NCBI GenBank assembly: GCA_009733775.1
Contig: WOGZ01000468.1
Span: 1-20,598 of the forward strand
Length of the DNA: 20,598 nt
Reading direction: 5' to 3'
Source of the DNA: Alectoria sarmentosa
Taxonomy: Eukaryota > Ascomycota > Lecanoromycetes > Lecanorales > Parmeliaceae
The notes under the pieces are model-generated. The model saw nothing but the letters and a program-made list of their open reading frames with translations, was not told where the DNA came from and did not search any database. A program made the translations under genes and the position numbers. This document shows positions 12,601-20,598 of the stretch, one piece after another (positions within the stretch are counted from its first letter, which is position 1; every line of letters starts with the position of its first letter).

Positions 12601-13090
12601 TTTTATAATAATAAAAGATTATTAATTATAATCGATTAATTAATATATATAATAATTATTATTTTTACGAATAAATAAAATAAGATTTACGTAATATAAT
12701 AATATTAATTTATTTATTTTCTTATAAAATTCGATTTTCTTTTAAGAAATTATTACGTTTTTGCTTTTATCGCGTTTAATATATTATAAATTAATCTTAA
12801 ATATAAATATAATAAAATTAATTAATTAAAAAAACGATTAAATAAAAACAGCTTTTTCTTTAATTAAGCGAAATTTGTAATTATATTATCAATTTAAGCA
12901 TTTTATTTATATATAACTTATTCGCTTATTTCGAAAACTTTTTATTTATATAAATCTCTTTTCTTTTTAAATCTTTTAAAATTTACGCTCTTTTAAATAT
13001 AATATTAAAAATAGATTTTGGTTGTTGCTAGATATTTGTTTAAAAATATCAATAATACGATAATATTAATTTTAGCGTACATAAATTCAA
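6660..13090. mobile_element. Extremely AT-rich block, heavily RIP-mutated repeat DNA; no genes
   Basis: About 6.4 kb with no reading frame of note on either strand. It is made of A/T runs with scattered CG dinucleotides. In 9001-9120, for example, the plus strand has 13 cytosines and 9 are followed by G. That is what remains when C in CpA, CpT and CpC has been mutated on both strands while CpG was spared. Short hairpins and homopolymers occur (a 10-nt perfect inverted repeat at 7727-7752, poly-A/poly-T at 8727-8750, an A run near 9721-9738). I could not find terminal repeats or transposase remnants, so the original element or elements are unknown. Confidence 0.7.
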
Positions 13091-13097
13091 GCATTTC

Positions 13098-13912
13098 ATC
13101 CGGCCACGAATGATTTATTCTTCAGCTACGCATGATCTTTGATATCCCGATAGCCGAATATCACCCGAACCAGATATCACTGCGAGAGCTTGACGGAGCT
13201 GGTAGTCTGTCGGTATGCCTCGCATTTGTAGGGACTAACTATACGGCATGCACAAACAGTATCCGGCAAAATTGGAATGGGAATTCATAGTTGGAAGGGA
13301 CATCTAAAGTCAAGAACTTCCCCAAATTATGCTTTTCATTGTGAAGTGGAAACGCAACATTGAAGCGGCTATCCAACATGTCCTCCCTATTTCTTGTCCA
13401 GAATGAGGACGACAAGGATGTCTCCTGGCCCAACAAAATCAACCCGGCGCAGAGATGCTTCTATCTGCCAGAGGCCTGCGTCGAGTGGAGCTATACGAAT
13501 GAGCGTGAATAGCAAATCCCCTCTCCACGCCTGTGGTTCCTCACTCGGGTTGAAAGCATTAGAGCCTTTAGCTTCGTCAAAGACGGCAAGTGTTACCGCC
13601 GACAGATATTCATTACCAGTCCTTACAAAGCCGATGACCCTTCTTGCGAGCTCTACAGGGAAGAGGAAATGGAAAAGAACATTGCTGGACCTTATCTCCT
13701 ACTAAAACTTCCGAGACTTCCTAGATAGACAAAACGAGCAGAGATATGTTCGCACGTCGATCGGGGACGTAAGAATGTGGGTCGCTAGGCAGAGCCATCG
13801 ATCGACCTGGGTTTTAATTGAGATAGGGGAAATGGACATCGATAGAGAGAATGGTATGGGCGGGGTTTGGGACGTGAGATTGTCTGTCACTGGGATCATC
13901 GCGCTCGTCTAG
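13098..13912 (+). pseudogene. Decayed protein-coding region of unknown family
   Basis: Normal composition returns at about 13098. A frame from ATG 13132 reads as protein to a good-looking 47-nt intron at 13213-13259 (GTATGC donor, GGACTAACT branch, AACAG acceptor), but the spliced frame stops soon after. From 13378 one frame reads convincingly as protein to 13728, apart from an in-frame TAG at 13510-13512. Near 13702-13708 (a run of four A) the plausible frame shifts by one and continues to a TAG at 13910. Extra introns could rescue parts of it. No domain is recognised. The stops and frame changes, right beside a RIP block, suggest a dying gene. The other strand also has short open stretches, which I take as shadows. 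Confidence 0.4.
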
Positions 13913-14360
13913 ATTTGACGTGTGGGATATCTTCTGAATATGAGGATTCGGAGGGAAGTTTGAGGTCAGTTGGTTCATCGCTAGGGGCCGAATTTTCGTC
14001 TCTGTCTCCTTTTTCTGATGGAGAAAAGAAGAGGATCGAGCAAAATGGCTGTTGTATATGTGGACTGGGTTGCGGAGCTGTGGATTGGAGGATGAAGGGA
14101 AGGGAGGGATTTTGACGGGTTGAGAGAAGAGCGCGTTGTCAGGGTAGATTTATCTACTGGCTCTGGATCGCTGAATCATGGGAAGTAAGGCCGTTTTTAC
14201 CACGCTAGATCCTTTTCGATAATACTATGACAATATGGCACTGAAATGTTCCTCCAGGTCTACGAGCCTGTTTTATACCATTAGCAAGCTTCCTGATACT
14301 GCGCAAGGAATCAAAGTAGGAACAATTGGTGACTCTAACACGAGTGGGCACTAAAAGCAC
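13913..14360. other. Intergenic stretch with no firm gene
   Basis: Normal base composition. One frame up to 14115 is open and encodes a Ser/Glu/Asp-rich stretch (about 13930-14040) that could be the 3' end of the decayed gene to the left, but nothing joins the two cleanly. From 14116 to 14360 I see only probable 3' flanking sequence of the minus-strand gene. No clear polyadenylation signal. Confidence 0.4.
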
Positions 14361-16283
14361 TTACTTTTGGACGATGGCCCCATTGAAGTGTGACTCAACA
14401 TCAACGGCAATGTTGCAATACAAACTTCCAGTCAAACACAAAGTCACCAACTCGCGATACGAACGTCCAAACTCAATCTTCTCGATTTCTTCGAGGACAG
14501 TGGATTTTTGCCATTGTGATTCGACGGAGACTGACACCTGGCTCAGGCTCTGGCATGGAGAAGGTGTCAACTTGTCCCTGCTGGAGAAAATGGTACGATA
14601 CTGTCCTCCACGACCAAGCTCGAACAGAACGATCCCCAATTGGTGGAGAAGTGCGGCTACTTGCTCCTCTCTGGCAGAGAAGAGATAGTGCAGGCTTGCG
14701 GGCCGGCGAAGGCAGTCGAACGGAGTCTTTTCCTTAGGCGAGACATCCTCCTCAGACGGCGAGATGAACGGCGATGCTGCGCTTGTTTCGTGCAACTGGT
14801 TCTGCGGCGGGCCAAAGAAATAAAACGCACTGCTCTCCAGATGCTCAGGCATCCAACCAGTCTGATACAGATGTAAGACAGAGACCGCAATGGTACACGC
14901 CAGCTGCAGTCGTCTCCAACCGGCAATTAGCGGATTAGTCTTTGACTGTGCTTCAAGCACCTGATAAAAAGTACACTGAACGAGATCCTGCGCCGGCGGT
15001 TGTGGTCGAGTGTTGACATTTGGTACCGAGTGAATGATGATGGAGTTCGTCCGGTCTTGACTGGAAAGGGCAATAGATGAAGGCGACTCAGTATCTTCCA
15101 TACCAGAGAAATGAGCAAGTAAATCGATCATGGAAGCTCCTTGTTCCAGTCTAGGGATGGTCGGTGGACTCGGAGGTGCAAGTTTCGGATCGATCGTTTC
15201 TGCAACCAAGAAAAAGCGATTACTTTCCCTGCTAGAGGCGAAAAGGGGGAACTTGAATGAGTGATTGGTGGAGTCGACGTAAGGAATGGGGCCAAAGATA
15301 TGATTGAAATAGTCCGTATTGGCTCGTTCTCGCTCCAATTTGAAATCGATTCGAGACGATGTTTGGCGGAATAGCGCATCCGGCAGAGCAACATACAAGG
15401 CTCGTGCGGCTGCACGAACTGTCAGAGGATTCGAATACAGCTGTATATCTACAAGATCCCGTTGCTCTTCGCATTGGTCAGCAAGACTCTGCAGCCTACT
15501 CAGCCACTCGTCAATCTCGCGCAGCAGCGACCGAATATCCTCCTTGAGTGTAATGGACCACTTGATTTTCGTTCCAGGGCCTAATCGTAACTGTAACGCT
15601 TCTGCTGTTAGCCTATTCCGCTCTTCAGCAGCCGATACGACAGCTCGAGGAGACTTTGGTTCTGTATGAGAAGCTGAGCGTGAGGTTTGTGAAGACTTGT
15701 TCACAGATCTTCTCCGTCGATACCAGGGTAGCCTACTTGTATCTGCGTCGGGTGCTTGTGCTTTTTTCTTAAGAGTAGCAGAAGACGAGAATAGTCGAGA
15801 AGACGCTTTACCCTGCCTTTCGGTTGTCGCTGGCTCTTGATCTAGTGATGTGACAGGCAGAGTACGATCTGCAACGGGGGATGACGGGGATTTTGGGTCA
15901 CTAGCCGGACCCGTCTGACGTGTGGAGGCGATGGAGTCGGGATCAATGAGTGAAAGAGTCCGTTGCGCTTCTCCCAACTTGACGCTTGATTGAGCAAGGC
16001 ACTGGATAATCATTGCGTATCCTTGACCCCCCCAGATGGTTTTATACAGCTCCTCTTGATCTACTGCACCTGTCGTACTTTGTCGTAGGCTTTCCGCCCG
16101 GTACGCCCATTTTTTATGCCATAATTGCAAAGTATACTGTTGCGCTTCAAGGCGCGTCGTTGCACTGACGATTCTCATCCCAACCTCGGGGACATCACGG
16201 GAAAGCTTAGAAAGGAAAGTGCCAGTGTTGATAGCCTGATTGACAAAACCAAGGGCTGCGAAAACAATTCCCGCAACCTCCAT
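14361..16283 (-). CDS. HeLo-like domain protein with C-terminal DUF7580-like domain (640 aa)
   Basis: A single uninterrupted exon. Residues 1-118 begin MEVAGIVFAALGF and are helical, with an LEAQQYTLQLW segment (46-55) placed like the conserved helix of fungal HeLo/HeLo-like domains. Residues 119-215 are a Ser/Pro/basic linker with an RRRR cluster (189-192). A coiled-coil-like segment covers about 246-275. Residues about 310-640 resemble the C-terminal domain of many fungal HeLo-linked proteins (DUF7580, named from memory): RRLQLACTIAVSVLHLYQTGW (457-477, given here as landmarks R457 and W477), LGIVLFELGRGG (549-560) and SYRELVTLCL (608-617). HeLo domains are helical, membrane-targeting effectors in fungal cell death and incompatibility. 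Whether this one has that activity is not shown. It lies head-to-head with the HeLo-Rho gene. The start is the first ATG, directly after an in-frame TAA. Confidence 0.7.
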   Translation of the reverse strand: MEVAGIVFAALGFVNQAINTGTFLSKLSRDVPEVGMRIVSATTRLEAQQYTLQLWHKKWAYRAESLRQSTTGAVDQEELYKTIWGGQGYAMIIQCLAQSSVKLGEAQRTLSLIDPDSIASTRQTGPASDPKSPSSPVADRTLPVTSLDQEPATTERQGKASSRLFSSSATLKKKAQAPDADTSRLPWYRRRRSVNKSSQTSRSASHTEPKSPRAVVSAAEERNRLTAEALQLRLGPGTKIKWSITLKEDIRSLLREIDEWLSRLQSLADQCEEQRDLVDIQLYSNPLTVRAAARALYVALPDALFRQTSSRIDFKLERERANTDYFNHIFGPIPYVDSTNHSFKFPLFASSRESNRFFLVAETIDPKLAPPSPPTIPRLEQGASMIDLLAHFSGMEDTESPSSIALSSQDRTNSIIIHSVPNVNTRPQPPAQDLVQCTFYQVLEAQSKTNPLIAGWRRLQLACTIAVSVLHLYQTGWMPEHLESSAFYFFGPPQNQLHETSAASPFISPSEEDVSPKEKTPFDCLRRPASLHYLFSAREEQVAALLHQLGIVLFELGRGGQYRTIFSSRDKLTPSPCQSLSQVSVSVESQWQKSTVLEEIEKIEFGRSYRELVTLCLTGSLYCNIAVDVESHFNGAIVQK

Positions 16284-16725
16284 CTCTTACCCGATGATGC
16301 GACTTCTTTGCACTCTCACTTGTTCCTAGAAGTTGCAGGTTCAATCAAAATGCAATCCCTCTTATCTTTTTTTCAATCAGCTCTACTTGTTGCATTTAAA
16401 TTCATTTAACTTTCTTCAGCCTCGCTTTATAGGGTAAGCAGGTGGGTGATCGCTTTGGCTTAGTAGCATTAAGCCACGTCATTCGACAGCATTAAAGCGC
16501 ACCTGCATTGGACTGGATCACCTACAGACCAATGACTACAGCTTAAGCAATCTACGAATGTTATCCGAGTCCTGTCCTTCCACAAGAGAGATAAGACGAA
16601 TGCGCCCCGTGACTGCGTGGCGCGATCACGTAATCAGCTTTTCCATCTAGCTTGACCTTCGCAAGTTCCAGAGCAACTCGTCTTCTCTGACTGTGATTGA
16701 GGTTGGAACGTTCAATAGCGTCACG
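16284..16725. promoter_or_regulatory. Shared divergent promoter region
   Basis: About 440 bp separate the two start codons of the divergently transcribed HeLo-like and HeLo-Rho genes, so both promoters must lie here. An AGCATTAA motif occurs twice (near 16465 and 16488). Pyrimidine-rich tracts sit near 16358-16378 on the plus strand. No firm TATA box or named factor site is seen. Shared regulation of the pair is inference from the layout. Confidence 0.5.
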
Positions 16726-17955
16726 ATGGATGAGGTCTACTCCTTCAGTTCAAACCTAGACAATGGAGCGCATGGTATTGCTAGGTCAGCAGAGGACATG
16801 GACGGCGCTTCTATCCAGTAAAAGTTAACTAATCTCTGAAATGGCATCGCGCTGACTCTGTCAGGAGCCAGCAGTATCAGAAGAGTATCCATGCTCTAAT
16901 AAATCAGCTAGCGAAACTAGCCTCCAATCTATTTACGGCTGCAGTGCGATGCTACCATGCTTTTCGCAACGAGAACTCGCTGTCTCCCTCATTGCCTGCG
17001 GTTTCATCAGACGCTGGTGCTCGATCAATAATAGTACAGTCTTTTGAGCTTGCTGTCGAGCTGAGACATCAGAAAAGTCGTTTGGATGATTGGATTGGAA
17101 AGATCGAGCCCGTGATAGACCCTCGTATATATTGTTAGGACACTGGAACGACTATTATTGATGACCCAATGATGGCGCAGGCGACTACGATTCTTCGTCG
17201 TATGGCATCTCTTCTGGAAGTATTTTCAATAGCGTGCTATGGTACTTGGTGTGAGTCCAAGATTACAGCGTGATGACATGGAACTAATGATCTAGGCCAC
17301 GAAGAAATCCAAGGCATGCATCAGGCAATTGAGATATACACCGAGCGAATCGTATTTGTTCAGCTTGCGGATGATGCCGTCAATCCAGGAATGTTGGCTG
17401 ACTCACCGATGCCGATTTCGAAAGAGATCGGGTCTTTGGAAACAGTGGTTGAGGAATTAAGTGAACTCATTGACTGTCTATGGAGTTTGAAACCCGCCTT
17501 GATACTGCGAGCGTCTATAAGTGATCAGGCTGCACTGATACTGCATCCAAAACCCCCTTTGGCTCAAGAAACATTGCAAACAAAGACGAAGCATGTAGGA
17601 GCCGAAGCATCCCCTGAAACAGTTCAGAAAATCGCCGGTCATCGTGAGAACGAAAAGAGGCATTTCGAGAAGCGAATCAACACCCACCTCACCTACTTGG
17701 AGCCCCCTCCTCCATACAGCCACTCACCGGAGAAAGTCAAGATGGTGGTTGTAGGGGATGGCAACTGCGGCAAGACCGCGGCCGCCTTAGGGTTTATACA
17801 CGGAAAAGTTGATCTTGAATCATATGTTCCCACGGTAATAGATGATTACACTACATCCTGCGGGAATGTTGAGCTCGATATCTCGGACACTGCGGGTCAA
17901 GAAGATTACGATCGGGTGCGTCCTCTCAGCTACCCTGACTCACACCTAGCAGTTA

Positions 17956-17965
17956 TCTGTTTCTC
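17956..17965. repeat. Target-site duplication, left copy
   Basis: TCTGTTTCTC directly before the transposon, identical to 18884-18893. Removing the element and one copy restores the GTPase frame CFSISAPD, which proves the insertion. Confidence 0.93.
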
Positions 17966-18101
17966 GGGCAAATTACTACTTCATACCCCAAACCTTGCGT
18001 TTATTACATTTTCATACCCCAAATTATTGAATCATACCCCAAAGGGGTATGATTCGATAATTTGTCAAAAGTAAGGGTATGATTCAGTAGTTTGCCATTT
18101 T
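17966..18101 (+). repeat. Left terminal inverted repeat
   Basis: Matches the reverse complement of 18739-18883 with few mismatches and one indel of about 9 bases. It carries several copies of CATACCCC or its complement, and a perfect hairpin at 18029-18055 with 12-nt arms and an AAA loop. Confidence 0.92.
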
Positions 18102-18211
18102 GGCGTACGCACCTTAATTTTTTTGGGCTCGATAAGGTTCGATGAGGAGATACACGTCCACATTGAGGTACTTTTAAGGACAATTCCGACGACATAATCC
18201 AAAGCGCATTG

Positions 18212-18385
18212 TTCAGACAACCTCTCAGACAGCTCCCCACGCAGCCCTTCAAACAATCTCTTCAATTGACAACCCCTCAGACAGTCCCCCAAATAATCCC
18301 CTTGACAGCCCCTTAGACAATCAGCCCCTTAAACAATCCTCTTAACAGCCCCTCAGGCAATCCTCAAAGTGATCCCTTAAACAGT
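18212..18385. repeat. Degenerate tandem repeat inside the transposon
   Basis: Roughly eight to ten imperfect units of about 16-20 nt related to CAGCCCCTTAGACAATC, on one strand only (C, A and T-rich). Unit length varies. Such internal minisatellites are common in non-autonomous elements. No function is claimed. Confidence 0.6.
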
Positions 18386-18570
18386 TCTATGGGTCGTTAT
18401 TTATTCGATATCTGAATTTCAATATTTATTTCGAACTTTCAAAGAATAAATACGAACGTAAAATTATAAAGGAGAAGATCCGCGATGTGAATCGTGCGAT
18501 TATAAAAATAAGGGAATTCCTCCGACCGCATTTAAAAAGGATTTCGAATGATTGACCTTTCAGAACAATT

Positions 18571-18704
18571 ATCATGCGATCACACCCATAATTATTATAC
18601 TCATGATTATCACATTTATGATTATCCATACTCATACGATCATATTCATATCTGACCATGATTACCATATTTATGCGACCGTATTCATGATTACCACATT
18701 CGTG
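18571..18704. repeat. Second internal repeat tract (CATGATTACCATATTCATGCGA-like words)
   Basis: Imperfect repeats of short words such as CATGATTA, CATATTCAT and GCGATC, arranged irregularly. They make the long spurious open frames seen on both strands here. No coding signal. Confidence 0.5.
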
Positions 18705-18738
18705 CCTGGCATATTTTACCCTACACTCTACACCAAGC

Positions 18739-18883
18739 AAGATGGCAAACTATTGGATTATACCCCTACTTTTGACAAATTATCGAATCATACCCCTTTT
18801 TTTGGTGAGGGGTATGATTCAGTAATTTGGGGTATGAAAATGTAATAAACGCAAGGTTTGGGGTATGAAGTAGTAATTTGCCC
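18739..18883 (-). repeat. Right terminal inverted repeat
   Basis: Reverse complement of the left TIR. Its own hairpin uses the same 12-nt arms (18785-18796 and 18809-18820) around a longer 12-nt T-rich loop. That longer loop is the main difference from the left end. Confidence 0.92.
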
Positions 18884-18893
18884 TCTGTTTCTC
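18884..18893. repeat. Target-site duplication, right copy
   Basis: TCTGTTTCTC directly after the transposon, identical to 17956-17965. The GTPase reading frame resumes from it. Confidence 0.93.
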
Positions 18894-19299
18894 TATTAGT
18901 GCGCCCGATACACTACAAAACCTGAGAGATAAAGTAAGTTTAAACACCTGCTTGATGTGGGTGACTCTCGTTTACCGATGTGAATGCAGTGGGTGCCAGA
19001 AATCAAGCACTTTCTGAACGACGTGCCGATTGTTGTGGCAGGTCTGAAATCTGACCTCAGAGACCTTTCAAGGCCAGATACAACATATAAAACTCGAGTT
19101 GAGGTCACAGCCACCAACAACATATGCAGAAGGTCTTACCGAAGCGACAGACCTAGGCGCGGCTGCTTACGTAGAATGTTCCGCTAGGGATCAGCTTGGG
19201 CTCAGAGAGTTGTTTCACGCAGCAGCGGATGTGGGAGCATGCTACAGGAAGAGGCAAAGAGCCGAACATAGGCGGCCTAGAGACTGTGTACTTATGTAG

Positions 19300-19640
19300 A
19301 GAACTCCGGTGTTTTGACATCTCTGGTGCATGGAAGAGTAGTTGCTATTCGTGGTTGGTATCTGTTGAAAGATATTCAGGTTCGATGCATTGATTAATTG
19401 ATCCTCCAAAAGCTCCCCTGAAGCAGACCCTATTTAAGATACAAATCTAGGTGGCTGGCAGGGCAATTGCCAAGAGAAGGCTGGAAACCAATCACCCGCA
19501 ATTAATATTGAGGGCTAAATTCCAACAGTATCTTTATCAGTTTAAGCCATAACGGTCTTCAAACTGGCGCTAAACTTTCACGTTGAATGTCATCATCACT
19601 GCGTTAGTCGCAAAAGCTGTCTTTCAGCTAATTTTTAAGA
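19300..19640. other. 3' flank of the HeLo-Rho locus; nothing further seen
   Basis: Normal composition. No reading frame of interest, no canonical AATAAA, no tRNA fold. Base composition drops sharply after about 19635, where the next AT-rich block starts. Confidence 0.5.
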
Positions 19641-20598
19641 TTTTAATATCACCCGGCTAAAACGTTAAAATATTCTTTATAAATAAATATATCGTTTTAA
19701 TATAATATTTTATAACAAACTCGTTATAAAGCGGCTTTTCAATTATAAAATAATGAAATTATAAATTAATAAGTCTCTTTTAGTTAAATTTAGATTTATC
19801 GTTAATAAAACGATATTTACGAAATAAATGCTTAATAAAAGTTATAAATATTATTAAAAAATGTAATAAATAATTTTATAACACGTAATTACATTAATAA
19901 TTTAAGTTAATATATATAAATATTTTTATATTTTTATTTTAAATAAATTCTTGATTTATTTAATATATAAGTTAATTTTTAATAAATATAAAAATTATTT
20001 ATTAACGAAAGATTCTTTATTCGATTTATTCTCTTTTTAAGTTAAAGAAGTTTTTTATACTTTTTTAAATAAATATAAAAAATATATTAATTTTATAGTT
20101 ATTCTTTTTTTACAATATTTTCTTAAAATATATTTAAGAAAAAAGATAATCGTTTACGATATAGTTGAATATCGTTTTAAGCGATTTTTATATTAAAGAA
20201 TTTTATTTATATTATATCGTTTAAACAATTAATACACTTTTTTAATTTTTTTAATTTACTTTTTTAATAAATATATATAAAAAGTGATAATAAATATATA
20301 TTACTTTTCGATAAATGTATATCACTTTTTAATATGTATATACTTTTATTTATTTTATATATTTTATCGACGCATAATTCTTTTTAAACTTTTTGAAAAA
20401 AGTAAAATATATAATTGAATAAACTTTCGCAACGATTAAAAGCTAAATTATTTAATTATTTAATTATATAAACGTGAAATTATAATAATTACACGATTAT
20501 AATAATTATTTAACTATTTAACTTTTTAATTATTCGATTATAATAATTATTTAATTATTTAATTATTTAATTATTTAATTATTTAATTATTTAATTAT
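19641..20598. mobile_element. AT-rich block, probable RIP-mutated repeat DNA, running off the window end
   Basis: Same character as 6660-13090: A/T runs, scattered CG dinucleotides and no genes. An inverted repeat (AAAAAGTGATA at about 20280 and TATCACTTTTT at about 20319) lies around an AT core. The element type is not identifiable. Confidence 0.6.
20545..20598. repeat. AATTATTT microsatellite
   Basis: About seven tandem copies of the 8-nt word AATTATTT running to the window end. Looser copies lie at 20447-20470 and 20490-20530, so the tract grew within AT-rich decayed DNA. Confidence 0.8.

Larger units (their letters stand above)
17966..18883. mobile_element. 918-bp non-autonomous DNA transposon (MITE-like, probably Mutator/MULE group)
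   Basis: The element begins GGGCAAATTACTACTTC and ends with the reverse complement of that sequence. Terminal inverted repeats run about 136-145 bp and are flanked by a perfect 10-bp target duplication. Long TIRs with a 9-11-bp duplication are typical of Mutator-like elements. hAT elements give 8 bp, and Tc1/mariner elements give TA. The 640-bp interior holds no transposase, only two degenerate tandem-repeat tracts and an AT-rich stretch. ORFs over the ends are just translated TIR. It interrupts the GTPase between switch II and the following strand. The two TIRs are nearly identical and unaffected by RIP, so the insertion looks recent. Confidence 0.9.
16726..19299 (+). pseudogene. HeLo-like domain fused to a Rho-family small GTPase; disrupted
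   Basis: Exon parts are 16726-16817, 16865-17250, 17296-17965, 18894-18933 and 18990-19299, with introns of 47, 45 and 56 nt. Without the lesions the frame would code for about 498 residues. The N-terminal part follows the HeLo pattern known from HET-S: an RLDDW helix, a DPR motif, then an ILRRMASLLEVF helix, and later a SLETVVEELSELID helix. After a linker of about 80 residues comes a Rho GTPase with P-loop GDGNCGKT (17754-17777), switch I YVPTV, DTAGQEDYDR (from 17886), LKSD in G4, ECSA in G5, and a basic tail ending in the CAAX box CVLM (19285-19296). HeLo and P-loop lie in one continuous exon, so the fusion is direct. Lesions are TAG at 17136-17138, a transposon at 17966-18883, and one extra base near 19096-19102. 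The loop between switch I and DTAGQ is about four residues shorter than usual for Rho. Confidence 0.75.

Noticed and set aside
14326..15669. Several plus-strand and minus-strand frames over the HeLo-like gene
   Set aside because: All overlap the 640-residue minus-strand frame and look like its shadows.
17112..17180. A 69-nt in-frame intron that would remove the TAG at 17136
   Set aside because: The GTGATA donor is weak, and it would delete the DPR and DDP part that matches the HeLo pattern. Kept only as an alternative for RNA to test.
18004..18845. Open frames inside the transposon on both strands
   Set aside because: They translate the TIRs and internal repeats; left- and right-end versions are the same repeat-encoded peptide. 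No transposase motif.
19370..19410. GGTTCGA word like a tRNA T-loop
   Set aside because: The flanking stem has mismatches, and no D-arm, anticodon arm or acceptor stem can be placed.

Overview
The window looks like nuclear DNA of a filamentous ascomycete (Pezizomycotina). The genes have short introns (45-62 nt) with GTATGT/GTAAGT/GTGAGT-like donors and CTAAC/CTGAC-like branch sites. Islands of normal base composition are embedded in very AT-rich, gene-less blocks. Where two copies of one sequence can be compared, they differ only by transitions, nearly all C-to-T/G-to-A in one copy. That is the mark of repeat-induced point mutation (RIP). No rRNA, tRNA, CRISPR array or bacterial-type operon was seen. 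The species cannot be named from sequence alone.

Layout. (1) 1-4295: remnants of a repeat family, probably an LTR-type retroelement, around a decayed AT-rich interior (131-3730). (2) 4296-6620: a small gene island with one apparently intact four-exon gene for a subtilisin-family (S8) serine protease homologue, plus a doubtful small secreted-protein ORF upstream. (3) about 6660-13090: a 6.4-kb extremely AT-rich block in which most remaining cytosines sit in CpG. (4) 13098-14360: a decayed coding region of unknown function. (5) 14361-19299: two divergently transcribed genes about 440 bp apart. The minus-strand gene is an intact 640-aa protein with a HeLo-like N-terminus and a C-terminal domain resembling the fungal DUF7580 family. 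The plus-strand gene encodes a HeLo-like helical domain fused to a Rho-type small GTPase that ends in a CAAX box. It is broken by an in-frame stop, a 918-bp inverted-repeat transposon with a perfect 10-bp target duplication, and a +1 frameshift. (6) 19641-20598: a third AT-rich block ending in an 8-bp microsatellite.

The point of most interest is the divergent pair in (5). HeLo-type domains are the membrane-active cell-death domains of fungal incompatibility systems such as HET-S. A HeLo domain on the same polypeptide as a prenylatable Rho GTPase, next to a second HeLo-like gene, suggests a GTPase-controlled cell-death or self-recognition module. In this strain the GTPase partner has become a pseudogene while the HeLo-like partner remains open. 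The functional link is inference. The domain fusion, the divergent layout and the lesions are read directly from the sequence.
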